Origin: Hwangdonia seohaensis
GTDB taxonomy: Bacteria > Bacteroidota > Bacteroidia > Flavobacteriales > Flavobacteriaceae
Length of the DNA: 64,000 nt
Direction of reading: 5' to 3'
Assembly (NCBI RefSeq): GCF_031932625.1
Contig: NZ_JAVSCK010000004.1
Location: 186,001-250,000, forward strand
Position numbers and translations under genes: made by a program. The notes under the pieces are model-generated. The model did not search any database, had not been told where the DNA came from, and worked only from the letters and a program-made list of their open reading frames with translations. The first letter of the stretch is position 1; every line of letters starts with the position of its first letter. Positions 1 through 9,501 of the stretch are shown here, one piece after another.

Positions 1-606
1 TGGCTTAAGCCCTGGGTCTTCACCAAGCCACCAACGTCCGCTGGTAAAGCTACTCGGCCAATTCATATGAATGCCATCATCGGTTTTTACAGCCGCATCT
101 TCCCAATTCCAAGCATCAAATTGAACTACTGACGAGGTGCCCGAAATACGACTGCCACGTGGTGTAATTTGCCCTAAAAGCACCCCATTGGGACGCATGG
201 ACTCAACAATCTTGGATTCAGCATTGTAGGCAATTAAACTTCTAATATGAGGATTCATTAAACCCATTTCTTCATCGTCTTTTGAAGCTTTCACAGCACT
301 AACTTCAACGAGACCCAAAGTGGAATTAGGAATTATAAACCCGGGATAAACATGTTTCCCATTGGCATTAATTACGTGCATGCCCGCTAAACCTATATTA
401 GCAACCGTCATATCTGCAACTGTATGAAGCTTTCCGTCTTTAACAATAATAATACTCTTTTCAATAACGTTGCCGTTTCCAATATGAGCCGTTGCACCAA
501 CAATGGCAAAATCTTTAGTTTGTTTTGCAGCTGGTGTTTGTTGTGCCATTACCATTGAAACACACAACATAATAATAAGTAAGAATGATAGTTTTAAATT
601 TTTCAT
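1..606 (-). CDS. Exported amidohydrolase, N-terminal part (cut by window edge)
   Basis: Only the first 202 codons are present; the gene runs off the left edge. The start ATG at 606 is followed by a signal peptide (hydrophobic segment to about residue 21, ending MVMAQQ). A beta-sandwich-like segment typical of imidazolonepropionase-like amidohydrolases follows (DFAIVGATAHIGNG, then VYPGFIIPNSTLGL). At the point where metal-binding family members carry HxH, this protein has PNS, so this half is probably not catalytic, as in the neighbouring gene. It lies 12 bp downstream of the 994-residue amidohydrolase on the same strand, so the two are probably co-transcribed. The family hydrolyses amide or cyclic imide bonds; the substrate is unknown. 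Confidence 0.8.
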   Translation of the reverse strand, partial: MKNLKLSFLLIIMLCVSMVMAQQTPAAKQTKDFAIVGATAHIGNGNVIEKSIIIVKDGKLHTVADMTVANIGLAGMHVINANGKHVYPGFIIPNSTLGLVEVSAVKASKDDEEMGLMNPHIRSLIAYNAESKIVESMRPNGVLLGQITPRGSRISGTSSVVQFDAWNWEDAAVKTDDGIHMNWPSSFTSGRWWLGEDPGLKP

Positions 607-618
607 CGTGATAAATTT

Positions 619-3603
619 TTAGTGTTGGTGTTCTTCGTTATCGATTGAATCGCAGTGTAAATGTTCTTTCACTTTCTTTTTAATAGGCTGCGTTTTTAAA
701 CCTTTGTTTTTGGCTTGCATCATCATATTAATAAGTGTGCTTTTTTCGTCTTTTATTTTAGTACGTTTTGCTTCATCTTGTTTTAAATCGAAATAGGTGA
801 CACCCTCGATAATGGTTTTTTCGGCCTTGGCGTAAACGGAAAGCGGATGGTCTGACCAAAGCACCACATCGGCATCTTTACCCACTTTAATACTGCCAAC
901 TCGATCATCAATATGTAGCAGTTTTGCAGGGTTGAGCGTTACAAATTTCCAAGCCTCTTCTTCGCTGATACCGCCGTATTTTACAGATTTTGCAGCTTCT
1001 TGGTTTAGTCGGCGGGACATTTCGGCGTCGTCGCTATTAATAGCCACCGTTACACCGGCGTTGTGCATAATGGCAGCGTTATACGGTATCGCATCGTTAA
1101 CCTCGTATTTGTAGGCCCACCAATCGCTAAACGTCGAGCCGCCAACCCCGTGTTCTTTCATTTTATCGGCCACCTTGTAGCCTTCAAGAATATGGGTAAA
1201 CGTATTGATGTTAAAGTCGAATTTTTCAGCTACTTTCATAAGCATATTTATTTCGCTTTGTACATACGAGTGGCATGAGATAAAACGCTCTTTATTTAAA
1301 ATTTCTGCCAGCACGTCTAATTCAATATCTTTTCTGTACGGTTTGCCGCTTTTCTTTAAAGCGTCGTAGGCTTTAGCTCTATTAAAATAGTCAACAAAAA
1401 CCTGCTCGACACCCATACGTGTTTGCGGAAAACGAACATTGGTCTGGGCACGGGTTTGTTTTACGTTTTCACCCAATGCGAATTTGATGAATTTCGGGCT
1501 GTTTTCGTAGATGAGATTATCTGCCGTTTCGCCCCATTTTAATTTGATGATGGCCGACCGACCGCCAATGGGATTCGCAGAACCATGTAATATTTGAATG
1601 GAAGTAACGCCGCCAGCTAGGTTTCGGTATATGCCAATATGGGTTTCGTCAATAACATCTTCAATGCTTACTTCGGCTGAAGAATTTTGTCCGGCTTCAT
1701 TCACCGATGATGTGGCAATATGCGAATGCTCATCAATAATTCCAGCGGTTAAATGCTTGCCCGTGGCATCGATAATTTTAGCACTTCTATCGGATAGGTT
1801 TTGGCCAATCTTGGCAATCTTTCCGTTTTTAATTAACACATCGGTATTCTGTAAAACACCTTCTTTTTCGCTGGTCCAAACGGTAGCATTTTTAAATAAT
1901 AGCGTTTCGGCTTTTGGCAATGCTTCAAATCCATACGAATTGTTAGGGAAGGTAATGGGCAACACCTTTTCGGTTTCTGTTTTTTCTTTTTTCGTGTCAT
2001 CTTTTGAGGGATCTTTTTCTGTCTCAGATGATTTTGCAAAAAACGAAAATTCATTGCCGTTTGGCATAATGGTTTTACCGCTTAGGTTTTTGTTGGTATC
2101 AATAGTTGCGGCAATTCTTATAAATTCCTGTTTTGTAGAATCAGCTGTTGTAAAGGCAATATTAACCCAATCGTTGGTGTATGTTATTTTAGAACCAAGT
2201 GTTTTATCATTGCTGGTAATCTCAGATTTAGGTTTGCTTAATTCGCCTTTAATCTTCATGTTGTAGTCGTTTCCGGCAACTGTAAATTCGTAAGAACCTC
2301 TAATGTCCTTAGTGTTTAAAGGCTCTAAAACATGCGGATTACCTTGAACCCAATTTTCGTAAAGCGTCGTCTTTTTATCAAAAATATCTCCGGAAGTAAT
2401 TAAGAAATTAGCAAAACTACCGTTTGTTAAGGACCCAATGACATTGGATTTTCCTAAAAGTTGTGCCGGAATCGTAGTTAAAGCTTCCAGGGCTTTTTCT
2501 TTGGAAAGACCATATTCAACAGCTTTTAAAAGGTTGGATTTAAAGTCTTTAGGCGATTTTAAATCGTGGGTTGTTAAAGCAAAATTGATGTTGTTTTCGG
2601 CCAAAACTTTTGGGTTGGCAGGTTTTTGGTTCCACGCGCGCATATCACCCAACGATAAAGTTGATGCTAAAAAAGGATCTTCAACATCGTAAGCATTGGG
2701 GAAATTAATGGGAATAATTAGCGATGCATTTGTGGCTTTAACTTCGTTAATACGCTCGTATTCATCGCCGCCGCCAACAATTACATATTGCACATTATGG
2801 GCATCGCCAACCTTATCGGCCCTTAAAATATTGGCCCGACTTCCAGCATCGAAAATTTGAACTAAATTTTGGTTGCGGTTTAATGCTTCAAGCGATAAAT
2901 CCTTGGTTTTGCTCAATCCTTTAGCGTACCAATCGGCATCTAAATACATTTGGCGCAACAACGCCATCGCACCCATTAAAGAGCTTGGGTAAGACTGTCT
3001 TGAGGTTACGCTTTTTCTAAAAGACAAATATTGCCCCGAGTTCGCATCCAAAACCCGAGTTTCGTTGCCATCTTTTTCGTTGAGAGCTACAAGCGTTCCA
3101 CTCCCTCGTACAATACCATCTTGAATGTGTGTATTTACAACACCAAAACCAGCTTTAAGTAATTCGGTAGCCGATTTGGAGTCGTATTTAAAGGCAGTAA
3201 TGGTTTTGTTTTCAGGCATAACATGGTCGTTCCAATAATAGCCCGTTCTGCTGGCATCGTATTGGGCACTTCGGCTACTGCTTGACGAACGTTGCGGTTT
3301 TTCAACTCCAAAGCTGGAATACATATCAATAAACGACGGATAGATACTTTTGCCCGAAACGTCAATAATTACAGCGTTTTTAGGAATGCTTACAGAGGTT
3401 CCCGTGGCAACTACTTTCCCATCACGAATAAGCAAGGTGCCTTTATTGATAACCTGTGTGGGCGTTACATAAATTTTGGCATTGGTAAATGCGGTGAAGT
3501 TGGTGTTTTTTGCCGTTACGCCATCATTTTTTGGAAAATAATCTTGCGACAATACAGACAAACTACACAACAGCGTCAGGATTAAAAACTGCTTTTTTAT
3601 CAT
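619..3603 (-). CDS. Large exported double-domain amidohydrolase
   Basis: 994 residues with an N-terminal signal peptide (MIKKQFLILTLLCSLSVLSQ) and two amidohydrolase-like halves (about 35-440 and 570-960). The C-terminal half has the metal-binding HxH (DEHSHIA), later histidines (CHSYVQSE, FTHILEG) and a metal Asp (INSDDAEM), so it is the likely active domain. In the N-terminal half the equivalent site reads FIDMYSSFG and lacks HxH, indicating a degenerate domain. The linker is Lys/Glu/Thr-rich and the C-terminus is His-rich (HLHCDSIDNEEHQH), possibly binding metal. It leads a two-gene unit with the partial amidohydrolase downstream. Periplasmic location is inferred from the signal; the substrate is unknown. 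Confidence 0.85.
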   Translation of the reverse strand: MIKKQFLILTLLCSLSVLSQDYFPKNDGVTAKNTNFTAFTNAKIYVTPTQVINKGTLLIRDGKVVATGTSVSIPKNAVIIDVSGKSIYPSFIDMYSSFGVEKPQRSSSSSRSAQYDASRTGYYWNDHVMPENKTITAFKYDSKSATELLKAGFGVVNTHIQDGIVRGSGTLVALNEKDGNETRVLDANSGQYLSFRKSVTSRQSYPSSLMGAMALLRQMYLDADWYAKGLSKTKDLSLEALNRNQNLVQIFDAGSRANILRADKVGDAHNVQYVIVGGGDEYERINEVKATNASLIIPINFPNAYDVEDPFLASTLSLGDMRAWNQKPANPKVLAENNINFALTTHDLKSPKDFKSNLLKAVEYGLSKEKALEALTTIPAQLLGKSNVIGSLTNGSFANFLITSGDIFDKKTTLYENWVQGNPHVLEPLNTKDIRGSYEFTVAGNDYNMKIKGELSKPKSEITSNDKTLGSKITYTNDWVNIAFTTADSTKQEFIRIAATIDTNKNLSGKTIMPNGNEFSFFAKSSETEKDPSKDDTKKEKTETEKVLPITFPNNSYGFEALPKAETLLFKNATVWTSEKEGVLQNTDVLIKNGKIAKIGQNLSDRSAKIIDATGKHLTAGIIDEHSHIATSSVNEAGQNSSAEVSIEDVIDETHIGIYRNLAGGVTSIQILHGSANPIGGRSAIIKLKWGETADNLIYENSPKFIKFALGENVKQTRAQTNVRFPQTRMGVEQVFVDYFNRAKAYDALKKSGKPYRKDIELDVLAEILNKERFISCHSYVQSEINMLMKVAEKFDFNINTFTHILEGYKVADKMKEHGVGGSTFSDWWAYKYEVNDAIPYNAAIMHNAGVTVAINSDDAEMSRRLNQEAAKSVKYGGISEEEAWKFVTLNPAKLLHIDDRVGSIKVGKDADVVLWSDHPLSVYAKAEKTIIEGVTYFDLKQDEAKRTKIKDEKSTLINMMMQAKNKGLKTQPIKKKVKEHLHCDSIDNEEHQH

Positions 3604-3686
3604 TATAATGGTTAGTTAAAAAGTTTAATTTCTAAAGATATAAATTAAGAAGATAGTTGTAGCGTATTAAGAATTTTTTAACATTG

Positions 3687-4754
3687 TTACAAGGTGGCGT
3701 CTTCAAAATAATTAACCAACAAGGCCACAACGTAGTTGTAACTTTCCATGCCTTTACTTTGGTTGTTGACTTTTAAAAAATTGCCGTAAAAAAGCTTAAA
3801 CAAAGGTTCGGTTGGGTTTTGGTGCGCTTCCCAAAACAAACGCACTTCCTCGTAATTTTTTAAAATACCAATATTTACATCGGCAACAATGGTTTCGTAT
3901 AAAGCCTCATCGCGTCGGTAAATTTCATTCAAACAAAACCGCAGTCCAAAGGTGTAGCCCGAGTATTTAAAGTAAATGTCATCGTTATTTATAGTGGCCA
4001 AAAACCCAATAAAATTAGCTTCGTTTTCGGCGGCATAACCCAACTGATGTGCAATTTCGTGTGCCGTAGTTGTGGGGAATTTATAAACCGGAATCAAGCC
4101 ATCCACCTGCGCTTCGTTGGTTAACGGATTCAAATAACCGCTAAAACCCATATAGGTTAAAGGGTAGCTAAACAACGATTTTTTAACACTTTTCGGGTGA
4201 TATTCCAAATGCGGAAACGTCACCTTTAAATGGTCGTAACCATTCTGGGTACGCTTAAAAATTTCAGATTTGCTATACGGAACCGCCACCCTTACCGTAT
4301 CGTTATCGGTAATTTTTAAATGGTATGCGTTCGATTTTTCAATCAGTTTTTTAGTCACCAAAACCAACTGTTCGGTGGTGTAATCGTGGTTTAAATTCAG
4401 GTTTTTATGTAGTGGCAGCCGGTAATAATTCAAGCCCCAAAGCGCATGGAACGCAAAGTAAAAAATCGACAAAACCGCAACCACATCAACTATCCATTGC
4501 TTGGTATCCTTTCGCAAACGCTTCCTGTTTTTATACAGCCATCGCACCGCGTAAATAATGGCAAATGCGTAAATAAAATCGCCAAACGAAAACGGCAACC
4601 AACCCAAAACATACCTAAAAATTTTCGAAATAAAAGGGTACAAACCATTGCTGTAATAGGTTTCAACAAACTCCGGATTATTTGATAATAATTTGATTAA
4701 AAAATACTGCGGAATCAATAAAAGTGCAATAATTGTTTTTTTCTCTTTCAGCAT
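3687..4754 (-). CDS. DUF3810 membrane protein with HExxH motif
   Basis: 355 residues. The first ~110 contain three hydrophobic segments (around 8-20, 45-68 and 88-110), followed by a soluble domain. The zinc-protease-like motif TAHEIAHQLGYAAENEAN sits near residue 232, with a downstream glutamate as in gluzincins. This arrangement is characteristic of Bacteroidota DUF3810 proteins, whose function is not established; membrane-bound metallopeptidase activity is a family-level inference. It stands alone between the amidohydrolase pair and the divergent pepD. Confidence 0.85.
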   Translation of the reverse strand: MLKEKKTIIALLLIPQYFLIKLLSNNPEFVETYYSNGLYPFISKIFRYVLGWLPFSFGDFIYAFAIIYAVRWLYKNRKRLRKDTKQWIVDVVAVLSIFYFAFHALWGLNYYRLPLHKNLNLNHDYTTEQLVLVTKKLIEKSNAYHLKITDNDTVRVAVPYSKSEIFKRTQNGYDHLKVTFPHLEYHPKSVKKSLFSYPLTYMGFSGYLNPLTNEAQVDGLIPVYKFPTTTAHEIAHQLGYAAENEANFIGFLATINNDDIYFKYSGYTFGLRFCLNEIYRRDEALYETIVADVNIGILKNYEEVRLFWEAHQNPTEPLFKLFYGNFLKVNNQSKGMESYNYVVALLVNYFEDATL

Positions 4755-5057
4755 GTTTCAAAAATAATAAAAATTTGTACCCTATGGCCGTTGTTTATGT
4801 GTTAAGGTTTCTTCCTGCTTTCCACTGTATCTTTTTAAAAACGTCATTGCGAGGAGCACGAGACGTGGCAATCTGTCAATATTTTATTCTGCACAAAATT
4901 AAGTCTACTTTCTTTTTTAAAAAGGATGCCGCTGCAATCAGGAGTAGCTGCCAAAGTATGGCTTTATTTGTATGTAAATTTCCTTGTAGGTTTTTAGAAC
5001 CAGCAAGGTATTCCGGTTCACTATTCGTATCTTTGGGGCTATAAAAACAAAAAACCA
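4755..5057. repeat. Intergenic region with remnants of two dispersed repeats
   Basis: This 303-bp divergent gap holds a one-armed copy of the palindrome seen in and after trpF (about 4842-4876, CGTCATTGCGAGGAGC then GTGGCAATCTG). Near 4917-4940 it has a fragment of the GCGTTAG...GCAGCGGCATCC repeat in reverse orientation (AAAAGGATGCCGCTGCAATC). The remainder leads to the candidate pepD promoter. No gene was recognised. Confidence 0.6.
5028..5035 (+). promoter_or_regulatory. Candidate -7 element of pepD
   Basis: TATCTTTG matches the Bacteroidota -7 consensus TAnnTTTG and lies 22 bp before the pepD ATG. A clear -33 TTG is not seen at the expected distance, so support is moderate. Confidence 0.4.
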
Positions 5058-6518
5058 ATGAGCTCAGAAATAAGACAACTCGAACCACAACGACTTTGGA
5101 ATAAATTCGCCGACTTAAATGCCGTACCGCGACCATCAAAAAAAGAAGAACGCGTTATCGCATTCATGAAAGATTTTGGAAAAAACCTCGGCTTGGAAAC
5201 CATTGAGGATGAAGTGGGGAACGTGATTATAAAAAAACCGGCAACCGCAGGAATGGAAGACCGCGTTACCATTGTGATGCAGTCGCATTTAGATATGGTG
5301 CACCAAAAAAACAACGACACGGTTTTCGATTTTGATACCCAAGGTATCGAGATGTTTGTCGAGGGCGATTGGGTAAAAGCCAAAGGCACAACTTTGGGCG
5401 CCGATAACGGCTTGGGCGTTGCCACCATAATGGCCATTTTAGAAAGTACCGATATTCCGCATCCGGCCATTGAAGCTTTATTTACCATTGATGAAGAAAC
5501 AGGAATGACGGGCGCCATGGGACTAAAAGGCGGTTTGCTTAATGGCGAAATTCTTTTAAATCTGGATACCGAAGAAGATGACGAAATAGGCGTGGGTTGC
5601 GCCGGCGGTGTAGATGTTACGGCAACCCGAACTTACAACGAAGAAGAAACACCGGAGTTTAAAATAGGTTACGAAATTAATGTAAAAGGTTTACAAGGCG
5701 GCCATTCGGGAATGCAAATCCACGAAGGTTTGGGCAATGCCAACAAACTAATGAATAGGGTGTTGTTTGATGGATTCGAGAATTTCGGATTGCGCATTTC
5801 AGAAATCGATGGTGGCAGTTTACGTAATGCCATTCCGCGAGAAAGCAAAGCTGTTGTTGCTATTGACGCCATTAATGAAGATGCGTTTGTGTTGGAAATG
5901 AAACAACAGGCCGATACCATAAAAAAAGAGCTTAAAACCATGGAACCCGATTTAGAAATTACCGTTTCTAAAACCGATACGCCACAAAAAATTATGGATT
6001 TGGGCGTTCAAGAAGGGTTAACACGGGCTTTGTATGCAGCCTTAAATGGCGTGTACCGCATGAGTGCCGATATTCCGGAATTGGTGGAAACTTCAAATAA
6101 CATCGCACGCGTTATTGTAAAAGATGGTCACATTAAAATAGGTTGTTTAACACGTAGTTCGGTGGAGAGTTCTAAACTGGATTTAGCAAATACCCTGCGC
6201 GCCACCTTTGAGTTAACAGGTTGCGAGGTGGAATTTTCGGGCGATTACCCGGGTTGGACACCCAATATGGATTCTGCGATTTTAAAGGTAATGACGAAGT
6301 TGTACGAAGATTTAAACGGGGAAAAACCGCATGTAGCGGCATGCCATGCCGGATTGGAATGTGGTATTCTCGGGCAAAATTACCCAGAGATGGATATGAT
6401 TAGTTTTGGGCCCAATATAAAAGGCGCACACTCACCCGATGAGCGTGCCCAAATATCATCGGCGCAAAAATATTGGAAGTTTGTTTTGGAGATTTTAAAG
6501 GCGATTCCTAAGAAATAG
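5058..6518 (+). CDS. pepD: Aminoacyl-histidine dipeptidase (M20C)
   Basis: 486 residues, normal length for the cytosolic non-specific dipeptidase PepD, which cleaves Xaa-His and many other dipeptides with two metal ions. Visible M20 landmarks in order are SHLDMVH (first metal His and catalytic Asp), GADNGLGVA (bridging Asp), DEETGMTG (catalytic and metal Glu pair), NLDTEEDDE (metal Asp) and GPNIKGAHSPDE near the C-terminus (last metal His). The central GGHSGMQI belongs to the lid/dimerisation domain. It is a single-gene unit, and the ATG follows a TATCTTTG element. Confidence 0.95.
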   Translation: MSSEIRQLEPQRLWNKFADLNAVPRPSKKEERVIAFMKDFGKNLGLETIEDEVGNVIIKKPATAGMEDRVTIVMQSHLDMVHQKNNDTVFDFDTQGIEMFVEGDWVKAKGTTLGADNGLGVATIMAILESTDIPHPAIEALFTIDEETGMTGAMGLKGGLLNGEILLNLDTEEDDEIGVGCAGGVDVTATRTYNEEETPEFKIGYEINVKGLQGGHSGMQIHEGLGNANKLMNRVLFDGFENFGLRISEIDGGSLRNAIPRESKAVVAIDAINEDAFVLEMKQQADTIKKELKTMEPDLEITVSKTDTPQKIMDLGVQEGLTRALYAALNGVYRMSADIPELVETSNNIARVIVKDGHIKIGCLTRSSVESSKLDLANTLRATFELTGCEVEFSGDYPGWTPNMDSAILKVMTKLYEDLNGEKPHVAACHAGLECGILGQNYPEMDMISFGPNIKGAHSPDERAQISSAQKYWKFVLEILKAIPKK

Positions 6519-6733
6519 AATGTTCTTTTTGGGGGTTTGTTTAATGTGTTTTTCTATTAATAAATAACTTTATATAGAAAATTCGTGAACCCTGATGTTT
6601 CGAGGTTCGTGAGTGGGTAGAAGAAGCTTTTGCAATAGCCAATAGCGAATAGCCATTTGATGAGAACTTTGTTTTAAAATTAGCTTAAAATTGCTTGTTT
6701 TTTAACTCAGTTCTTCGTTGGCAACTAATATTT

Positions 6734-7390
6734 TTAAATTAATGGATAAAGTGATTTTAATTTACCGTTTCTTATAATTATTTCCACTTCTATATTTGAT
6801 TCAGTTAAAGATTTTATTTTACTATTAATTAAATCCTTTTCATTTAGTTTATCAAATGCGAATTTACATTCCATAAGTAATGTTGCTAAATTCCAATCCT
6901 TTGGAAAAAATGTGCTTGCAGCTCTCTTTTCAATCCATTTTTTTGTCTTAACGTCAAAAAATTCAAACCTTGCTTTGAACACTCGAGTTGTTTCATTTAT
7001 CTCAATAATCTCTATTATTCTGACTTTTTCTGGGTCGAAAAAATGAATACCTGTTAATTCTCCTCTTTTTATTCGTCCGATTGTTGCGTGAATAAATCCG
7101 TCGACTATTGCAGGTTTAAATTCAGTTCCTTTAGGTGTTGCTATTAATTTTTCAGATGTTATTATATTCATTTCCTCTACGATTTGTTGAGCTCTTTTCG
7201 GATTTGTAGTTTTCAGTAATTTTAATATTGGTGAATATCTTTTTAATGCTCGTAATGATTTAAAAGGTCCATTTCCATCTGAAAAGTCAATTGGAAAATG
7301 ATTTGGAATTCGAACGATAAACGTTCCCTCTTTAAGCTTCTGTTTGTCTGTGGAAAATCCATTCCGAAGTATGTAGTAATGGTATTCCAT
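6734..7390 (-). CDS. Orphan EndoU-type nuclease-like protein
   Basis: 218 residues from the ATG at 7390; an upstream in-frame TTG at 7405 is less likely. The C-terminal ~100 residues resemble bacterial EndoU ribonuclease domains. FIHATIGRIKRGELTGIHFF offers the spaced histidine pair, a basic/aromatic stretch follows (VFKARFEFFDVKTKKW), then ASTFFPKDWN, matching the family's S/T-F-F-P-x-x-W signature. Bacterial EndoU domains commonly serve as polymorphic or contact-dependent toxins cleaving RNA. No signal peptide, toxin-delivery domain or obvious immunity gene is adjacent, so it may be a housekeeping relative, a stranded toxin tip or a cassette gene. The coding DNA looks more AT-rich than its neighbours. 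The assignment is motif-based. Confidence 0.6.
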   Translation of the reverse strand: MEYHYYILRNGFSTDKQKLKEGTFIVRIPNHFPIDFSDGNGPFKSLRALKRYSPILKLLKTTNPKRAQQIVEEMNIITSEKLIATPKGTEFKPAIVDGFIHATIGRIKRGELTGIHFFDPEKVRIIEIIEINETTRVFKARFEFFDVKTKKWIEKRAASTFFPKDWNLATLLMECKFAFDKLNEKDLINSKIKSLTESNIEVEIIIRNGKLKSLYPLI

Positions 7391-7577
7391 ATTTGTTGCT
7401 AACAATTATATATAATTAATATTAACTACATAACCAATGATGTGTGTCATAGTTAATGCACGTATCAATGCTGCAAACGAAATTATAATTTTTTTTCTGA
7501 CAAAGTCAAAATTAGTAAAACGAAATAAACAGATTTTTGTATGGTAACGGAAGTTATCGGATCTTTTTGCATAAATA

Positions 7578-7802
7578 TTAAGGCACAGGGTCGTACCCAG
7601 AGCCGCCCCAAGGATGGCAGCTAAATATGCGTTTTATGGCTAACCAACCGCCTTTAAAAAGACCGTGTTTTTGCAGGGCTTCTTTGGAGTAGTGCGAACA
7701 GGTTGGTTGAAATCTACAGGTGGCAGGCGTTAATGGCGATATCAAGGTTTGATACACTTTTATTAATAACAAAAACGGTGCAATGAGTAGTTTTTTTAAC
7801 AT
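7578..7802 (-). CDS. yidD: Membrane protein insertion efficiency factor YidD
   Basis: 74 residues from the ATG at 7802. Hallmarks are an N-terminal hydrophobic/amphipathic helix (LLIAPFLLLIKVYQ), the cysteine cluster CRFQPTCSHYSKEAL, and the C-terminal CHPWGGSGYDPVP. The family associates with the inner membrane and helps YidC/Sec insertion. A further ATG at 7814 lies inside a GGGAATGAC repeat end and was rejected as the start. It lies downstream of cysS on the same strand. Confidence 0.93.
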   Translation of the reverse strand: MLKKLLIAPFLLLIKVYQTLISPLTPATCRFQPTCSHYSKEALQKHGLFKGGWLAIKRIFSCHPWGGSGYDPVP

Positions 7803-7924
7803 TAGTTTTGTCATTCCCTCGGAGGAGGGAATCTTTTATTTGAACCTCAATTATTGTAAAATGGATGCCGCATCACATTTCGATTTGTACCCATGTTTAT
7901 GGAATCAAATCGTATAGCGTCTAC

Positions 7925-7988
7925 CTGAACTTGTTTCAGGTTTCCATTAGGTTTGTACACACTTTATGTGATTCTGAAACAAGTTCAG
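7925..7988. repeat. Palindromic repeat with 15-bp perfect arms
   Basis: CTGAACTTGTTTCAG at 7925-7939 and its exact reverse complement at 7974-7988 bracket a short spacer, downstream of cysS. An imperfect GATTCCCTCC/GGAGGGAATGAC element lies near 7811-7830. These resemble the other small palindromic elements of this window. Confidence 0.6.
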
Positions 7989-8006
7989 AATCACGGCCAA
8001 CATATA

Positions 8007-9488
8007 TTAATTAATCGTAAACGTTGTGCCGTCTTTACCATCTTTTAGCTGTATGCCAACGGCGGCTAATTCGTCCCTGATTTTATCCGATAAAGCAAAA
8101 TCTTTATTCGCTCTGGCGTCTTGTCGTAATTTAATCAACACATCAACGGCAGCAGAAAGTTTATCGGTTCCGGAGTCGTTTTTTGTGATGTTTTCTAAGC
8201 CTAAAATATCAAAAACAAAAGCGTTTATGGTGTCTTTTAATGTGGTTAAGTCTTCAGCGTTTATGGTTTCCGAACCTTCTTTTATTTGGTTGATGTATTT
8301 AGCGGCTTCAAACAAATGCGCGATTAAAATGGGCGAATTAAAATCGTCGTTCATCGCATCGTAACATTTTTGTTTCCAACCGTTAATATCAACCGATGAG
8401 GTTTCGGAGGGTTTTAAATCGTCTAATAAATTCACCGCATCCATTAATCGGTAAAAGCCTTTTTCGCTTGCCAATAAACCGGCATCGGTTAAATCTAAAA
8501 CACTGCGATACGACGATTGTGCATTAAAAAAACGAATGACACTTGGCGCATAGGCTTTACTGAAAATACTGTTGTTTCCAGACAGTAATTCATCAGGATT
8601 TATAGTGTTTCCGGTAGATTTGGACATGCGTTGTCCGTTCATTTCCAGCATATTGGCGTGCATCCAATAGTTTACGGGCGGCTTCCCTTTTGCCGCTTCG
8701 TTTTGTGCAATTTCACATTCGTGGTGCGGAAATTTTAAATCCATGCCACCACCATGAATATCAAATTGTTCGCCCAAATACTTCGTGCTCATCGCTGTAC
8801 ACTCTAAATGCCAACCTGGGAAACCATCGCTCCAAGGCGAAGGCCAACGCATAATATGCTGCGGTTCGGCTTTTTTCCAAAGGGCAAAATCTTGCGGATT
8901 TTTTTTATCGCTTTGGCCGTCCAATTCACGGGTGTTGTGTATTAAATCTTCAAGCTTTCGTTTGCTTAAAATACCGTAATGGTTGGTTTCGTTGTATTTG
9001 TGAACGTCAAAATATACCGATCCGTTAACTTCGTAGGCAAAACCATTGTCGGTAATGGTTTCAATCAGCTCGATTTGCTCAATGATATGGCCCGTTGCCG
9101 TAGGCTCAATACTTGGTGGTAAAAAATTGAATATTCTTAGTACGTTATGAAAATCAACCGTGTACCGCTGTACCACTTCCATCGGTTCAATTTGTTCTAA
9201 ACGTGCTTTTTTCGTGATTTTATCTTCGCCTTCATCAGCATCATTTTCCAAATGTCCCGCATCGGTAATATTGCGCACATAACGCACTTTATAGCCCAAA
9301 TGCTTTAAGTATCGAAAAACCATATCAAAAGACATAAAGGTTCTTACATTGCCCAAATGCACATTGCTGTAAACGGTAGGACCGCAAACATACATGCCCA
9401 CGTAACCGTCGTTAATGGGTTTGAAGGTTTCTTTTTTACCAGAAAGTGAGTTGTATAGTTTAATTTGTTGTTCTTTGTATAGTTGCAT
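8007..9488 (-). CDS. cysS: Cysteinyl-tRNA synthetase
   Basis: 493 residues, full length for this class I synthetase, which charges tRNA-Cys. The N-terminal motif YVCGPTVYSNVHLGN includes the zinc-binding Cys and the HIGH-type HLGN. WHLECTAMS supplies another zinc Cys and HHECEIAQNE further ligands. RMSKSTGNTI is the KMSKS loop, and a helical anticodon-binding domain fills the last ~150 residues. Start ATG at 9488. Confidence 0.97.
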   Translation of the reverse strand: MQLYKEQQIKLYNSLSGKKETFKPINDGYVGMYVCGPTVYSNVHLGNVRTFMSFDMVFRYLKHLGYKVRYVRNITDAGHLENDADEGEDKITKKARLEQIEPMEVVQRYTVDFHNVLRIFNFLPPSIEPTATGHIIEQIELIETITDNGFAYEVNGSVYFDVHKYNETNHYGILSKRKLEDLIHNTRELDGQSDKKNPQDFALWKKAEPQHIMRWPSPWSDGFPGWHLECTAMSTKYLGEQFDIHGGGMDLKFPHHECEIAQNEAAKGKPPVNYWMHANMLEMNGQRMSKSTGNTINPDELLSGNNSIFSKAYAPSVIRFFNAQSSYRSVLDLTDAGLLASEKGFYRLMDAVNLLDDLKPSETSSVDINGWKQKCYDAMNDDFNSPILIAHLFEAAKYINQIKEGSETINAEDLTTLKDTINAFVFDILGLENITKNDSGTDKLSAAVDVLIKLRQDARANKDFALSDKIRDELAAVGIQLKDGKDGTTFTIN

Positions 9489-9501
9489 AGCTGTTAAGTC
9501 G

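Noticed and set aside
1598..2266. Long plus-strand open frame inside the amidohydrolase gene
   Set aside because: Lies antisense to a well-supported gene, has no family features, and is a shadow of its codon use.
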